A DNA stretch of 37,491 nt from Streptomyces durbertensis (GCF_014156695.1 NZ_WMLF01000003.1:1-37491), one strand, 5' to 3'. Counted from the first letter of the stretch, positions 19,277-28,282 are shown. Numbers and translations are program-made. The notes: a model not told the origin generated them from the sequence alone.

Positions 19277-20818
19277 TTGAGCGGCGAATCCGGCGTACCG
19301 TCGGTCAATTTGCTGCGTGACGCCCAGGACCGGCGGCTCCCGCGTATCGCGGGGCCGTCGGGCCTGGTCATCTTCGGCGTCACGGGCGACCTGTCCCGCA
19401 AGAAGCTCATGCCGGCCGTCTACGACCTCGCCAACCGGGGGCTGCTGCCGCCGGGCTTCTCCCTCGTCGGCTTCGCCCGGCGGGACTGGGAGCACGAGGA
19501 CTTCGCGCAGGTCGTGCGGGACGCGGTCCGGGAGCACGCCCGCACTCCCTTCCGCGAGGAGGTCTGGGAGCAGCTGGCCCAGGGCATGCGCTTCGTGCCC
19601 GGCGTCTTCGACGACGACGAGGCGTTCAGCACCCTGAAGAACACCATCGAGGCACTGGACAAGGAGCGCGGCACCGGCGGCAACTTCGCGTTCTACCTGT
19701 CCGTGCCGCCGAAGTTCTTCCCCACCGTCGTCCAGCAGCTCAAGAAGCACGGCCTGTCCGACGCCCCCGAGGGCTCCTGGCGGCGGGCCGTCGTCGAGAA
19801 GCCCTTCGGCCACGACCTGAAGAGCGCGCAGGAGCTCAACCAGGTCGTGCACGGCGTCTTCCGGGCCAGCCAGGTCTTCCGGATCGACCACTACCTCGGC
19901 AAGGAGACAGTCCAGAACATCCTGGCGCTGCGGTTCGCGAACACCATGTTCGAACCGCTGTGGAACCGCTCCTACGTCGACCACGTGCAGATCACGATGG
20001 CCGAGGACATCGGCATCGGCGGCCGGGCCGGCTACTACGACGGCATCGGCTCCGCCCGTGACGTCATCCAGAACCACCTGCTCCAGCTGCTGGCGCTGAC
20101 CGCGATGGAGGAGCCGTCCTCCTTCGGCGCCAAGGCGCTGGTGCAGGAGAAGCTCAAGGTGCTCAACGCCGTGCGACTGCCGGACGACCTGGGCCTGCAC
20201 ACCGTGCGCGGCCAGTACACCGCCGGCTGGCAGGGCGGCGAGAAGGTCCCCGGTTACCTGGACGAGGAGGGCATCAACCCCCACTCCAAGACCGACACCT
20301 ACGCCGCCATCAAGCTGGAGATCGACAACCGGCGCTGGGCGGGCGTGCCGTTCTACCTGCGCACCGGCAAGCGGCTGGGCCGCCGGGTCACCGAGATCGC
20401 GGTGGTCTTCCAGCGGGCTCCCTACTCGCCGTTCAACGCGACCGACACCCAGGAGCTGGGGCAGAACGCCCTGGTCATCCGGGTACAGCCGGACGAGGGC
20501 GTCACCATCCGGTTCGGCTCCAAGGTGCCCGGCACCTCCATGGAGATCCGCGACGTCACGATGGACTTCGCCTACGGCGAGTCCTTCACCGAGTCCAGCC
20601 CCGAGGCGTACGAGCGGCTGATCCTGGACGTCCTGCTCGGCGACGCCAACCTCTTCCCCCGCCACCAGGAGGTCGAGCGTTCCTGGGAGATCCTCGACCC
20701 GGTCGAGGAGTACTGGGAGGCGCACGGGAGACCCGAGCCCTACGTCGCCGGGACCTGGGGGCCCAAGGCGGCCGACGAGATGCTCAAACGCGACGGCAGG
20801 AGCTGGCGCCGGCCATGA
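19277..20818 (+). CDS. zwf: Glucose-6-phosphate 1-dehydrogenase
   Basis: Zwf oxidises glucose 6-phosphate to 6-phosphogluconolactone and makes NADPH. The 513-residue protein has the nucleotide-binding FGVTGDLSRKKL (about residues 34-45), the active-site RIDHYLGKE (about 202-210) and EKPFGHDL. The start is TTG 19277. AAGGAGG at the end of tal lies 10 nt upstream, and the resulting N-terminus gives the usual streptomycete length. The open frame further upstream overlaps tal and is not used. The stop overlaps opcA as ATGA. Confidence 0.95.
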   Translation: MSGESGVPSVNLLRDAQDRRLPRIAGPSGLVIFGVTGDLSRKKLMPAVYDLANRGLLPPGFSLVGFARRDWEHEDFAQVVRDAVREHARTPFREEVWEQLAQGMRFVPGVFDDDEAFSTLKNTIEALDKERGTGGNFAFYLSVPPKFFPTVVQQLKKHGLSDAPEGSWRRAVVEKPFGHDLKSAQELNQVVHGVFRASQVFRIDHYLGKETVQNILALRFANTMFEPLWNRSYVDHVQITMAEDIGIGGRAGYYDGIGSARDVIQNHLLQLLALTAMEEPSSFGAKALVQEKLKVLNAVRLPDDLGLHTVRGQYTAGWQGGEKVPGYLDEEGINPHSKTDTYAAIKLEIDNRRWAGVPFYLRTGKRLGRRVTEIAVVFQRAPYSPFNATDTQELGQNALVIRVQPDEGVTIRFGSKVPGTSMEIRDVTMDFAYGESFTESSPEAYERLILDVLLGDANLFPRHQEVERSWEILDPVEEYWEAHGRPEPYVAGTWGPKAADEMLKRDGRSWRRP

Positions 20819-21936
20819 ACACGGAACTGACCAACACCACGTCCAGCCAGATCAACGCGGCTCTGGTCCGGGTGCGCCGGGCGGCCGGCTTCCCGGCCGT
20901 CGGCATGGTGCTCACCCTGGTCATCGTCACCGACGAGGGCAACCACTACGACGCGCTGAAGGCCGCGAGCGACGCCTCCACCGAGCACCCGTCGCGGATC
21001 CTGGTGGTCATCCGGCGCCCCGGCCGCTCGCCGCGCGACCGGGCAGTCGCGCGGCTGGACGCCGAGGTCCGCATGGGCGGCGAGACGGGCACCGGCGAGA
21101 CCGTGCTGCTGCGGCTGCACGGCGAGCTGGCCTCGCACGCCTACAGCGTGGTGCTGCCGCTGCTGCTGCCGGACGCCCCGGTGGTCGTGTGGTGGCCCGA
21201 GGACGCCCCGGCCAACCCGTCCGCCGACCTGCTGGGCACGCTCGCCCAGCGGCGCATCACCGACGCGGCGGCCACCGAGGACCCGGTCGCCACCCTGGCG
21301 CGCCGCGCCGAGACGTACGCGCCCGGCGACACCGACCTGGCGTGGACCCGGATCACCCCCTGGCGCAGCGTGCTGGCCGCCGCGCTCGACCAGCGGCACG
21401 GCCGGATAAGCGGCGCCGTCGTCGAGGGCGAGGAGTACAACCCGAGCACCGAACTGCTCGCGCTGTGGCTCGCCGCCCGCCTCGGTGTCCCGGTGGAGCG
21501 GGCCGTCTCCGACGGCCCCGGCATCACCGCCGTCCGCCTCAACACGGCCGACGGGCAGATCTGCCTGGACCGGCCGGACGAGCGGCTGGCCGAGCTGGCC
21601 GTGCCCGGCCAGCCCGACCGGCACGTGGCGCTGCCCCGCCGCTCGACGGCAGAGCTGATCGCCGAGGAACTGCGCCGCCTGGACCCGGACGAGACGTACC
21701 ACGAGGCGCTGTGCTTCGGTCTCGACCGGCTCGGCCGGCCGTCCGAGCCGGTGGAAGCCGCCGCGCCCGCCGACGCCGCCTCGGAGGCCGACCGGGGCAA
21801 GGGCGCCAAGCGCTCCCGCGCGACCGGCGGCAAGCGCGCCCAAGCCGCCGGAAATGACGCCGGGAATGACGCCGCCGCCTCGGGGAACCCGACCGGTCCC
21901 GGCGACGACGACAAACCGAAGGCGGTGGCTCGATGA
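20815..21936 (+). CDS. opcA: OpcA, glucose-6-phosphate dehydrogenase assembly protein
   Basis: OpcA is needed for full activity or assembly of glucose-6-phosphate dehydrogenase in cyanobacteria and actinobacteria and is not itself a dehydrogenase. The 373-residue protein has the family segments VLLRLHGELASHAYSVVLPLL, VVVWWPEDAP, and WTRITPWRSVLAAALDQ. The last about 65 residues form a low-complexity Ala/Gly/Lys tail with a small AATGACGCCGGG-type duplication (GNDAGNDA). It overlaps zwf and pgl by 4 nt each. Confidence 0.95.
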   Translation: MNTELTNTTSSQINAALVRVRRAAGFPAVGMVLTLVIVTDEGNHYDALKAASDASTEHPSRILVVIRRPGRSPRDRAVARLDAEVRMGGETGTGETVLLRLHGELASHAYSVVLPLLLPDAPVVVWWPEDAPANPSADLLGTLAQRRITDAAATEDPVATLARRAETYAPGDTDLAWTRITPWRSVLAAALDQRHGRISGAVVEGEEYNPSTELLALWLAARLGVPVERAVSDGPGITAVRLNTADGQICLDRPDERLAELAVPGQPDRHVALPRRSTAELIAEELRRLDPDETYHEALCFGLDRLGRPSEPVEAAAPADAASEADRGKGAKRSRATGGKRAQAAGNDAGNDAAASGNPTGPGDDDKPKAVAR

Positions 21937-22739
21937 CGTCCGACCCGCAGGTGTTCGTCCACCACGACGGAGCCGAACTGGCCGTCAAGGCGGCGGCGCG
22001 GCTGGCGGCGACGGTGCTGGAGGCGCAGAGCGAACGCGGCCACGCGTCGGTGGTGCTCACCGGCGGACGCAACGGCAACGCGCTGCTCGCCGCCCTCGCC
22101 GAGTCCCCGGCCCGCGACACCATCGACTGGTCACGGCTCGACCTGTGGTGGGGTGACGAACGGTTCCTGCCGGACGGCGACCCCGACCGCAACCACACCC
22201 AGGCCCGCGAGGCGCTGCTGGACTCCGTCGACCTCGACCCGGCCAGGGTGCACCCCATGCCGGCGTCCGACGGCCCCTGGGGCGAGGGGCCGGAGGCGGC
22301 GGACACCGCCGCCGCGGCCTACGCCTCCGAGCTGGCGATGGCGGCGGCCGGCTCCCCGTCCGGCGGGCGCGACGGCCGGGTCCCGGAGTTCGACGTGCTG
22401 CTGCTCGGGCTCGGCCCGGACACCCACGTCGCCTCCCTCTTCCCGGAGCTGCCGGCCGTCCGGGAGACCCGGCGCACGGTGGTCGGCGTGCACGGCGCGC
22501 CCAAGCCGCCGCCCACCCGGATCTCGCTGACCCTGCCGGCGATCCGGTCGGCGCGCGAGGTGTGGCTGCTGGCCGCCGGCGAGGACAAGGCGCAGGCGGC
22601 GGCGCTGGCGCTGTCCGGCGCCGGCGAGGTCCAGGCGCCGGCCGCCGGCGTGTACGGGCGGCGTCGCACGCTGTGGCTGCTCGACCGGACCGCGGCCTCC
22701 CGGCTTCCGGGCGACGTGCTCCCGCCGGTCAGCGGCTGA
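21933..22739 (+). CDS. pgl: 6-phosphogluconolactonase
   Basis: Pgl hydrolyses 6-phosphogluconolactone, the product of Zwf. The 268-residue protein has the NagB-like lactonase motifs VVLTGGRNGNALLAAL, WWGDERFLPDGDPDRNH and LLGLGPDTHVASLFP, and the C-terminal TLPAIRSAREVWLLAAGEDKA. The ATG overlaps opcA as ATGA. It is the last gene of tkt-tal-zwf-opcA-pgl. Its stop codon lies in a 14-bp tandem repeat, and a strong hairpin follows. Confidence 0.96.
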   Translation: MTSDPQVFVHHDGAELAVKAAARLAATVLEAQSERGHASVVLTGGRNGNALLAALAESPARDTIDWSRLDLWWGDERFLPDGDPDRNHTQAREALLDSVDLDPARVHPMPASDGPWGEGPEAADTAAAAYASELAMAAAGSPSGGRDGRVPEFDVLLLGLGPDTHVASLFPELPAVRETRRTVVGVHGAPKPPPTRISLTLPAIRSAREVWLLAAGEDKAQAAALALSGAGEVQAPAAGVYGRRRTLWLLDRTAASRLPGDVLPPVSG

Positions 22740-22773
22740 GCACGTGCGGCTGAGCAGGTTCGGCTGAGCGCAC
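22732..22773 (+). repeat. Three 14-bp tandem units across the pgl stop codon
   Basis: Units at 22732-22745, 22746-22759 and 22760-22773 share CGGCTGAGC. The first two differ by one base; the third has diverged further. The pgl TGA lies in the first unit, and the copies repeat it downstream out of coding use. Confidence 0.8.
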
Positions 22774-22786
22774 ACGACTCAGCGCG

Positions 22787-22828
22787 ACGACCGAGGGGGC
22801 GGCCCGGACGGGCCGCCCCCTCGGTCGT
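22787..22828. terminator. Bidirectional terminator between pgl and the ABC permease
   Basis: A perfect 19-bp inverted repeat (22787-22805 with 22810-22828) with a GGAC loop. It sits between the convergent pgl stop (22739) and the minus-strand permease stop (22836), so it can end both. Confidence 0.9.
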
Positions 22829-22835
22829 ACGCGGG

Positions 22836-23645
22836 TCACTCCCAGCGGAAGAAGCGGGCGGCCAGGCCGAGCCCGGCCACCGCCCAGCCGGCCAGCACCG
22901 CCAGTGCCGCCCACGGCACCCCGGCGCCGTGCTGCAGGACCTCCCGCAGCCCGTCGGCGAGCGCCGCCACCGGCAGCGCTCCCAACACCGTCTGCGCGGC
23001 CTCGGGGAAGCGTTCCAGCGGCACCACCACGCCCCCGCAGACCAGCAGCAGCACAAAGACCAGGTTGGCCGCCGCCAGCGTCGCCTCGGCGCGTAGCGTG
23101 CCTGCCATCAGCAGCCCGAGGCCGGAGAACGCGGCGGTCCCGGCCAGCAGCAGTGCGGCCACCGCCAGCGCGCCGACCACCCCGCCCTTCGGGGACCAGC
23201 CGAGCGACAGCGCCACCGCCGTGAGCAGCGCGATCTGCAGCACCTCGACGATCAGCACCGACGCGGATTTCGCGCACATCAGCGCCCAGCGCGGCAGCGG
23301 CGAGGCGCCCAGCCGCTTCAGCACGCCGTAGCGCCGCTCGAAGCCGGTGGAGATCGCCTGACCGGTGAAGGCGGTGGAGAGCACCGCGAGGGCCAGCACG
23401 CCGGGGGCGAGGAAGTCCACCGGCTCGCCCGCGCCGGTGTCGACGATCTCCACGGTGCTGAACAGGACGAGCAGCAGCGTCGGGATGATCACGGTCAGCA
23501 GCAGCTGCTCGCCGTGGCGCAGCAGCATCCGCGTCTCCAGCAGGGCCTGGGCGACGATCATCCGGCCGACCGGGGCCGCGCCCGGGCGGGGGCTGAACGG
23601 GCCGGCCGCCTGGACGCCGTCCGGGGTGCCTGTGGGGGTGCTCAC
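22836..23645 (-). CDS. ABC-2 type transporter permease
   Basis: This 269-residue permease has six hydrophobic segments typical of ABC-2 exporters: TVIIPTLLLVLFSTVEI, FLAPGVLALAVLSTAFTG, VLIVEVLQIALLTAVALSL, ALAVAALLLAGTAAFSGLGLL, AAANLVFVLLLVCGGVVVP and WAALAVLAGWAVAGLGLAA. The conserved segment GFERRYGVLKRLGASPLPRW between helices 2 and 3 is the ATPase-contact region. The start is GTG 23645, overlapping the ATPase stop as GTGA. The open frame further upstream overlaps the ATPase and is not used. It pairs with the ATPase gene. The substrate is unknown; the usual position next to sufR suggests but does not prove a link to Fe-S, heme or envelope stress. Confidence 0.88.
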   Translation of the reverse strand: MSTPTGTPDGVQAAGPFSPRPGAAPVGRMIVAQALLETRMLLRHGEQLLLTVIIPTLLLVLFSTVEIVDTGAGEPVDFLAPGVLALAVLSTAFTGQAISTGFERRYGVLKRLGASPLPRWALMCAKSASVLIVEVLQIALLTAVALSLGWSPKGGVVGALAVAALLLAGTAAFSGLGLLMAGTLRAEATLAAANLVFVLLLVCGGVVVPLERFPEAAQTVLGALPVAALADGLREVLQHGAGVPWAALAVLAGWAVAGLGLAARFFRWE

Positions 23646-24568
23646 CCGCGCAGCTCCTTGCCTGTGAGTTCGAGGAAGACGTCCTCCAGGGTCTGCCGCT
23701 CGATCGCGATCCGCTCGGGCAGCACGCCGTGCTGGGCGCACCAGGAGGTGACGGTGGCCAGCAGTTCGGGGCCCACGTCGCCGGTGACCCGGTAGCTGCC
23801 GGCCGCCGGCTCGGTGACCGCGCAGCCGGGCGGCAGGGCCTTGAGCAGCGACTCCAGGTCGAGGCCGGGGCGGCCGACGAAGCTCAGCGTGTTCTCGGCC
23901 CGTCCCCGGCACAGCTCCCGCGGGCTGCCCTCGGCGACGACGCGGCCGGCGTCCACGATGGCCACGTGGTCGGCCAGCTCCTCGGCCTCCTCCATGTGGT
24001 GCGTGGTGAGCACGACCGTCACCCCGTCGGTGCGCAGCGCGCTCACCAGTTCCCAGGTGGCGCGGCGGGCCTGCGGGTCGAGGCCGGCCGTCGGCTCGTC
24101 CAGGAAGACCAGCTCCGGGCGGCCGACCACGGCCATGGCCAGCGCCAACCGGCGCTGCTGGCCGCCGGACAGCCGCCGGTAGGGCGTGCGGCCGCAGCCG
24201 CCGAGCCCGAGGCGTTCGGCGAGCTCGTCGACGTCCAGCGGGTGGCGGTGCAGCCGGGCGGTGTGCCGCAGCATCTCCATGGCGCGCACGCCGGGGTAGA
24301 CGCCGCCGTTCTGGAGCATCACGCCGACGCGCGGACGCAGCTCGGCCGCCCGGGCGACCGGGTCGAGACCGAGGACGCGTACCGTGCCGGCGTCGGGACG
24401 CCGGTAGCCCTCGCAGGTCTCCACGGTGGTCGTCTTGCCGGCGCCGTTGGGGCCCAGTACGGCCGTGATCGAGCCGTGGGCCACGGTGAGGTCGAGGCCG
24501 TCCACCGCCGTCTTCCGCCCGTAGCGCTTCACCAGGCCCGCGACCTCGACGGCCGCCGTCGTGTGCAT
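23642..24568 (-). CDS. ABC transporter ATP-binding protein (drug-exporter type)
   Basis: This 308-residue ATPase of an ABC-2 exporter shows Walker [11 protein letters not shown] (about residues 40-49), Q-loop [12 protein letters not shown], signature [12 protein letters not shown], Walker [13 protein letters not shown], and H-loop [12 protein letters not shown]. The C-terminal about 75 residues form the extension seen in daunorubicin-resistance-type ATPases. The ATG at 24568 is preceded by TAGACT ending 7 nt upstream, so the mRNA is probably leaderless. The long upstream frame is ignored. It is divergent from sufR. Confidence 0.92.
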   Translation of the reverse strand: MHTTAAVEVAGLVKRYGRKTAVDGLDLTVAHGSITAVLGPNGAGKTTTVETCEGYRRPDAGTVRVLGLDPVARAAELRPRVGVMLQNGGVYPGVRAMEMLRHTARLHRHPLDVDELAERLGLGGCGRTPYRRLSGGQQRRLALAMAVVGRPELVFLDEPTAGLDPQARRATWELVSALRTDGVTVVLTTHHMEEAEELADHVAIVDAGRVVAEGSPRELCRGRAENTLSFVGRPGLDLESLLKALPPGCAVTEPAAGSYRVTGDVGPELLATVTSWCAQHGVLPERIAIERQTLEDVFLELTGKELRG

Positions 24569-24575
24569 ACCGTCG

Positions 24576-24581
24576 AGTCTA
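24576..24581 (-). promoter_or_regulatory. -10 hexamer of the ABC transporter operon, leaderless
   Basis: TAGACT on the minus strand ends 7 nt before the ATPase ATG at 24568. No clear -35 is seen. Confidence 0.5.
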
Positions 24582-24671
24582 GAAAGCCCCGGGCCGGTCC
24601 CGGCGGCCGGGGTGGGGCGGCCGCCGTGGGCCCGGCCGGTCGGGCCCGCCCGGCCCGTCGGGTCCGTCCGG

Positions 24672-24687
24672 GTAAGGCTCGCCTTAC
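24672..24687. promoter_or_regulatory. Iron-box-like palindrome between the ABC operon and sufR
   Basis: GTAAGGC-TC-GCCTTAC is a perfect 7-2-7 inverted repeat. Its core AGGCTCGCCT resembles the inner half of the DmdR/IdeR/DtxR iron box in streptomycetes (TTAGGCTCACCTAA). It lies 73 nt before sufR and about 104 nt before the ABC ATPase start. Binding by an iron regulator is inferred. Confidence 0.5.
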
Positions 24688-24746
24688 GTGACGTACCCCA
24701 TCCGTCCGGGTCCCGGACGCGGCTTGCCGCGTTTCCGCGAATTACG

Positions 24747-24760
24747 CAACAATGGCGTTG
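24747..24760. promoter_or_regulatory. SufR operator (CAAC-N6-GTTG)
   Basis: CAAC-AATGGC-GTTG matches the 14-bp palindrome that I recall as the SufR site of the Streptomyces avermitilis suf operon. It covers the likely -10 region and the first base of the sufR GTG. Occupation by Fe-S-loaded SufR would block transcription of sufR and the whole operon. Confidence 0.72.
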
Positions 24761-25617
24761 TGAAAAACGCGGGCACTGCTCAGCAGCAGGTGACGGCCAC
24801 CCACGCCGCCGCCGGCGGCGGCGTGCCCCACCCCGCCGACGAGCAGCACGGCACCCGCAACAAGGTGGCCCGTTCCATCCTGGACCACGGTCCGTCCACC
24901 GCCGCCGAACTGGCCGAGCGGCTGGAGCTGACCCAGGCGGCCGTCCGCCGGCACCTCGACGCCCTGGCCGCCGAGGGGGTCGTCGAAGCCCGCGCGCAGC
25001 GCGTCTACGGCTCACGCGGCCGGGGGCGCCCCGCCAAGGTCTTCGCCCTGACCGACTGCGGTCGGGACGCCTTCGACCAGGCGTACGACGAGCTCGCCAC
25101 CGACGCCATGCGCTGGATCGCGCAGGCCGCAGGCGGCGGCGCGGCCGGCGAGGCCGCGGTGGCCGCGTTCGCCCGGTCCCGGGTGGCCGCGCAGGCCGAG
25201 CGCTTCCGCGAACGGGTGGAGAACGCCGCCCCCGACGAGCGGACCAGGGTTCTGGCCGAGGCGCTCACCGAGGACGGGTACGCTGCCACGGCACGCGGCG
25301 CGCCGGCGTCCACGGGCGAGCAGCTCTGCCAGCACCACTGCCCGGTGGCGCACGCCGCGGAGCGGTTCCCGCAGCTGTGCGAGGCGGAGACGGAGCTGTT
25401 CTCCCGCCTCCTCGGCACCCACGTGCAGCGGCTGGCCACCATCGCCCACGGCGACGGGGTGTGCACCACCTTCGTCCCCCGGGCCGGCGGGCCGGACCCG
25501 CGCCGCGGCGCCGAGCCCGCCGGGGGCCGCGCCCCCGCACAACCGCAGACCAGCACGAGTACCAGCCCCAAGACCAGCAACGCATCCACACGCACAGCCG
25601 GGAGGAACCCCGCATGA
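24760..25617 (+). CDS. sufR: SufR-family Fe-S cluster-sensing repressor
   Basis: SufR is a DeoR-type winged-helix repressor that carries a [4Fe-4S] cluster and represses the suf operon when Fe-S supply is adequate. The 285-residue protein has the N-terminal helix-turn-helix [20 protein letters not shown] (about residues 47-66). The C-terminal cysteine motif [10 protein letters not shown] ... QLCEAE gives three conserved cluster cysteines. An Ala/Thr/Ser-rich tail follows. The GTG at 24760 is chosen because the protein then matches family length and the SufR palindrome ends on this codon. It overlaps sufB as ATGA and heads the operon. Confidence 0.92.
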   Translation: MKNAGTAQQQVTATHAAAGGGVPHPADEQHGTRNKVARSILDHGPSTAAELAERLELTQAAVRRHLDALAAEGVVEARAQRVYGSRGRGRPAKVFALTDCGRDAFDQAYDELATDAMRWIAQAAGGGAAGEAAVAAFARSRVAAQAERFRERVENAAPDERTRVLAEALTEDGYAATARGAPASTGEQLCQHHCPVAHAAERFPQLCEAETELFSRLLGTHVQRLATIAHGDGVCTTFVPRAGGPDPRRGAEPAGGRAPAQPQTSTSTSPKTSNASTRTAGRNPA

Positions 25618-27035
25618 CTCTCCCCACGGAGACTGCCCACCCCGAACTCGAGGGGCTGGGCACGTACGAGTACGGCTGGGCCGACCCCGACGCGGCCGGC
25701 GCCGCGGCCAAGCGTGGCCTCTCCGAGGACGTCGTCCGCGACATCTCCGGCAAGAAGTCGGAGCCGGAGTGGATGCTGAAGACGCGGCTGAAGGGCCTGC
25801 GCCTGTTCGACAAGAAGCCGATGCCGAACTGGGGCTCGGACCTGTCGGGCATCGACTTCGACAACATCAAGTACTTCGTGCGGTCCACCGAGAAGCAGGC
25901 CCAGAGCTGGGAGGACCTGCCGGAGGACATCAAGAACACCTACGACAGGCTGGGCATCCCCGAGGCGGAGAAGCAGCGGCTGGTCGCCGGTGTCGCGGCC
26001 CAGTACGAGTCCGAGGTCGTCTACCACCAGATCCGTGAGGACCTGGAGAAGCAGGGCGTCCTCTTCCTGGACACCGACACCGCGCTGCGCGAGCACCCGG
26101 AGCTGTTCCAGGAGCACTTCGGCACGGTCATCCCGGCCGGCGACAACAAGTTCGCCGCGCTGAACACCGCCGTGTGGTCCGGTGGCTCCTTCATCTACGT
26201 GCCGCCGGGCGTGCACGTGGACATCCCGCTCCAGGCCTACTTCCGGATCAACACCGAGAACATGGGCCAGTTCGAGCGGACGCTGATCATCGTCGACGAG
26301 AACGCCTACGTGCACTACGTCGAGGGCTGCACAGCGCCGATCTACAACTCCGACTCGCTGCACTCGGCGGTCGTGGAGATCATCGTCAAGAAGGGCGGCC
26401 GCTGCCGCTACACGACCATCCAGAACTGGTCGAACAACGTCTACAACCTGGTGACCAAGCGGGCCGTGGCCTACGAGGGCGCCACCATGGAGTGGGTCGA
26501 CGGCAACATCGGCTCCAAGGTGACCATGAAGTACCCGGCCGTCTACCTGATGGGCGAGCACGCCAAGGGCGAGACGCTCTCGGTGGCGTTCGCCGGCGAG
26601 GGCCAGCACCAGGACGCCGGCGCCAAGATGGTGCACATGGCGCCCAACACCTCCTCGAACATCGTCTCCAAGTCGGTGGCCCGGGGCGGCGGCCGCACCT
26701 CCTACCGCGGTCTGATCGAGATCGGCGAGGGCGCCTCCGGTTCGAAGTCCAACGTGCTGTGCGACGCGCTGCTGGTGGACTCGATCTCCCGCTCGGACAC
26801 CTACCCCTACGTCGACGTCCGCGAGGACGACGTGACGATGGGCCACGAGGCGACCGTCTCCAAGGTCAGTGACGACCAGCTCTTCTACCTGATGAGCCGG
26901 GGCATGGCGGAGGACGAGGCGATGGCCATGATCGTGCGCGGCTTCGTCGAGCCGATCGCCAAGGAGCTGCCGATGGAGTACGCGCTGGAACTCAACCGGC
27001 TGATCGAGCTCCAGATGGAGGGCGCGGTGGGCTGA
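25614..27035 (+). CDS. sufB: Fe-S cluster assembly protein SufB
   Basis: SufB is the scaffold on which SufBCD builds nascent Fe-S clusters. The 473-residue protein has the N-terminal [12 protein letters not shown] and the beta-helix core with [15 protein letters not shown] and [11 protein letters not shown]. The conserved C-terminal region [13 protein letters not shown] provides the scaffold Cys, and GHEATVSKV the partner Glu. The end [18 protein letters not shown] is typical. GGAGG lies 8 nt before the ATG, which overlaps the sufR stop. SufD follows after 65 nt. Confidence 0.97.
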   Translation: MTLPTETAHPELEGLGTYEYGWADPDAAGAAAKRGLSEDVVRDISGKKSEPEWMLKTRLKGLRLFDKKPMPNWGSDLSGIDFDNIKYFVRSTEKQAQSWEDLPEDIKNTYDRLGIPEAEKQRLVAGVAAQYESEVVYHQIREDLEKQGVLFLDTDTALREHPELFQEHFGTVIPAGDNKFAALNTAVWSGGSFIYVPPGVHVDIPLQAYFRINTENMGQFERTLIIVDENAYVHYVEGCTAPIYNSDSLHSAVVEIIVKKGGRCRYTTIQNWSNNVYNLVTKRAVAYEGATMEWVDGNIGSKVTMKYPAVYLMGEHAKGETLSVAFAGEGQHQDAGAKMVHMAPNTSSNIVSKSVARGGGRTSYRGLIEIGEGASGSKSNVLCDALLVDSISRSDTYPYVDVREDDVTMGHEATVSKVSDDQLFYLMSRGMAEDEAMAMIVRGFVEPIAKELPMEYALELNRLIELQMEGAVG

Positions 27036-27100
27036 CGCCCCGCGCGTCGACCCCCGCACCCGCTCGCAACGACAGGCAGAAAGAGAGCACGACAACAGCC

Positions 27101-28282
27101 ATGGCTGAGCCTCAGAGTCTCCCGGCAGGTGCCACCACCTCCGGTTCCATCGCGGTGGCGGCCGAGTCCACCGTCGCCACCCGGATGAGCGCCCCGCCGT
27201 CCTTCGACGTGGCGGACTTCCCCGTGCCGCACGGCCGCGAGGAGGAGTGGCGCTTCACCCCGCTGGAGCGGCTGCGCGGCCTGCACGACGGCACCGCCGA
27301 GGCGTCCGGCGGGATCAAGGCGGAGATCTCCGCCCCCGACGTCGTCACCGTCGAGACCGTCGGCCGGGACGACCAGCGGCTCGGCCGCGCCGGCAAGCCG
27401 GTGGACCGGGTCGCGGCGCAGGCGTACAGCTCCTTCGAGCGCGCCACGATCGTCACCGTGCCCAAGGAGGCGGTGCTCACCGAACCGGTGCGGGTCAGCC
27501 TGCACGGCCAGGGCGGCACCACCTTCGGGCACACCGTCTTCGAGCTGGGCGCCTTCGCCGAGGCGGTCATCGTCATCGACCACACCGGTGACGGTGTGCG
27601 CGCGGCCAACGTCGAGTACGTGCTCGGCGACGGCGCCAAGCTGACCGTCGTCTCCGTCCAGGACTGGGACGACACCGCCGTGCACTGCTCCCAGCACAAC
27701 GCGCTGGTCGGCCGGGACGCCACCTTCAAGTCCGTGGTGGTCACCTTCGGCGGCGACGTGGTCCGGCTGCACCCGCGGGTCAACTACGCGGGCCCCGGCG
27801 GCGAGGCCGAGCTGTACGGGCTCTTCTTCACCGACAACGGGCAGCACCAGGAGCACCGCCTGCTGGTCGACCACGACACGCCGAACTGCCGCAGCAACGT
27901 CGCCTACAAGGGCGCGCTGCAGGGCCAGGACGCGCACGCCGTGTGGATCGGCGACGTGCTGATCCGCAAGGCCGCGACCGGCACCGACACCTACGAGCTG
28001 AACCGCAACCTGGTGCTGACCGACGGCGCCCGGGTCGACTCGGTCCCCAACCTGGAGATCGAGACCGGCGAGATCGTCGGCGCCGGCCACGCCTCGGCCA
28101 CCGGCCGCTTCGACGACGAGCAGCTGTTCTACCTGATGTCGCGCGGTGTGTCGGCGGACGAGGCGCGGCGCCTGGTGGTGCGCGGCTTCTTCGCCGAGCT
28201 GGTCCAGCAGATCGGCCTGCAGGACGTCCAGGAGCGGCTGCTGGCCAAGATCGACGCCGAGCTGGAGGCCTCGGTCGCATGA
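27101..28282 (+). CDS. sufD: Fe-S cluster assembly protein SufD
   Basis: SufD pairs with SufB in the SufBC2D complex and helps iron entry. The 393-residue protein has the N-terminal region HGREEEWRFTPLERL (about 45-60), a beta-helix core, and the C-terminal [23 protein letters not shown] with the conserved His. It is paralogous to SufB. The first about 30 residues are Ala/Ser/Thr-rich and variable. The stop overlaps the Rieske gene start as ATGA. Confidence 0.96.
   Translation: MAEPQSLPAGATTSGSIAVAAESTVATRMSAPPSFDVADFPVPHGREEEWRFTPLERLRGLHDGTAEASGGIKAEISAPDVVTVETVGRDDQRLGRAGKPVDRVAAQAYSSFERATIVTVPKEAVLTEPVRVSLHGQGGTTFGHTVFELGAFAEAVIVIDHTGDGVRAANVEYVLGDGAKLTVVSVQDWDDTAVHCSQHNALVGRDATFKSVVVTFGGDVVRLHPRVNYAGPGGEAELYGLFFTDNGQHQEHRLLVDHDTPNCRSNVAYKGALQGQDAHAVWIGDVLIRKAATGTDTYELNRNLVLTDGARVDSVPNLEIETGEIVGAGHASATGRFDDEQLFYLMSRGVSADEARRLVVRGFFAELVQQIGLQDVQERLLAKIDAELEASVA

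Noticed and set aside
22836-23912. Longer start for the ABC permease
   Set aside because: The extension overlaps the ATPase gene and is Arg/Pro-rich; the GTGA overlap gives a better start.
25005-27095. Long minus-strand frame (696 codons) opposite sufR and sufB
   Set aside because: Antisense shadow of sufR and sufB, His/Val/Leu-rich and without motifs.
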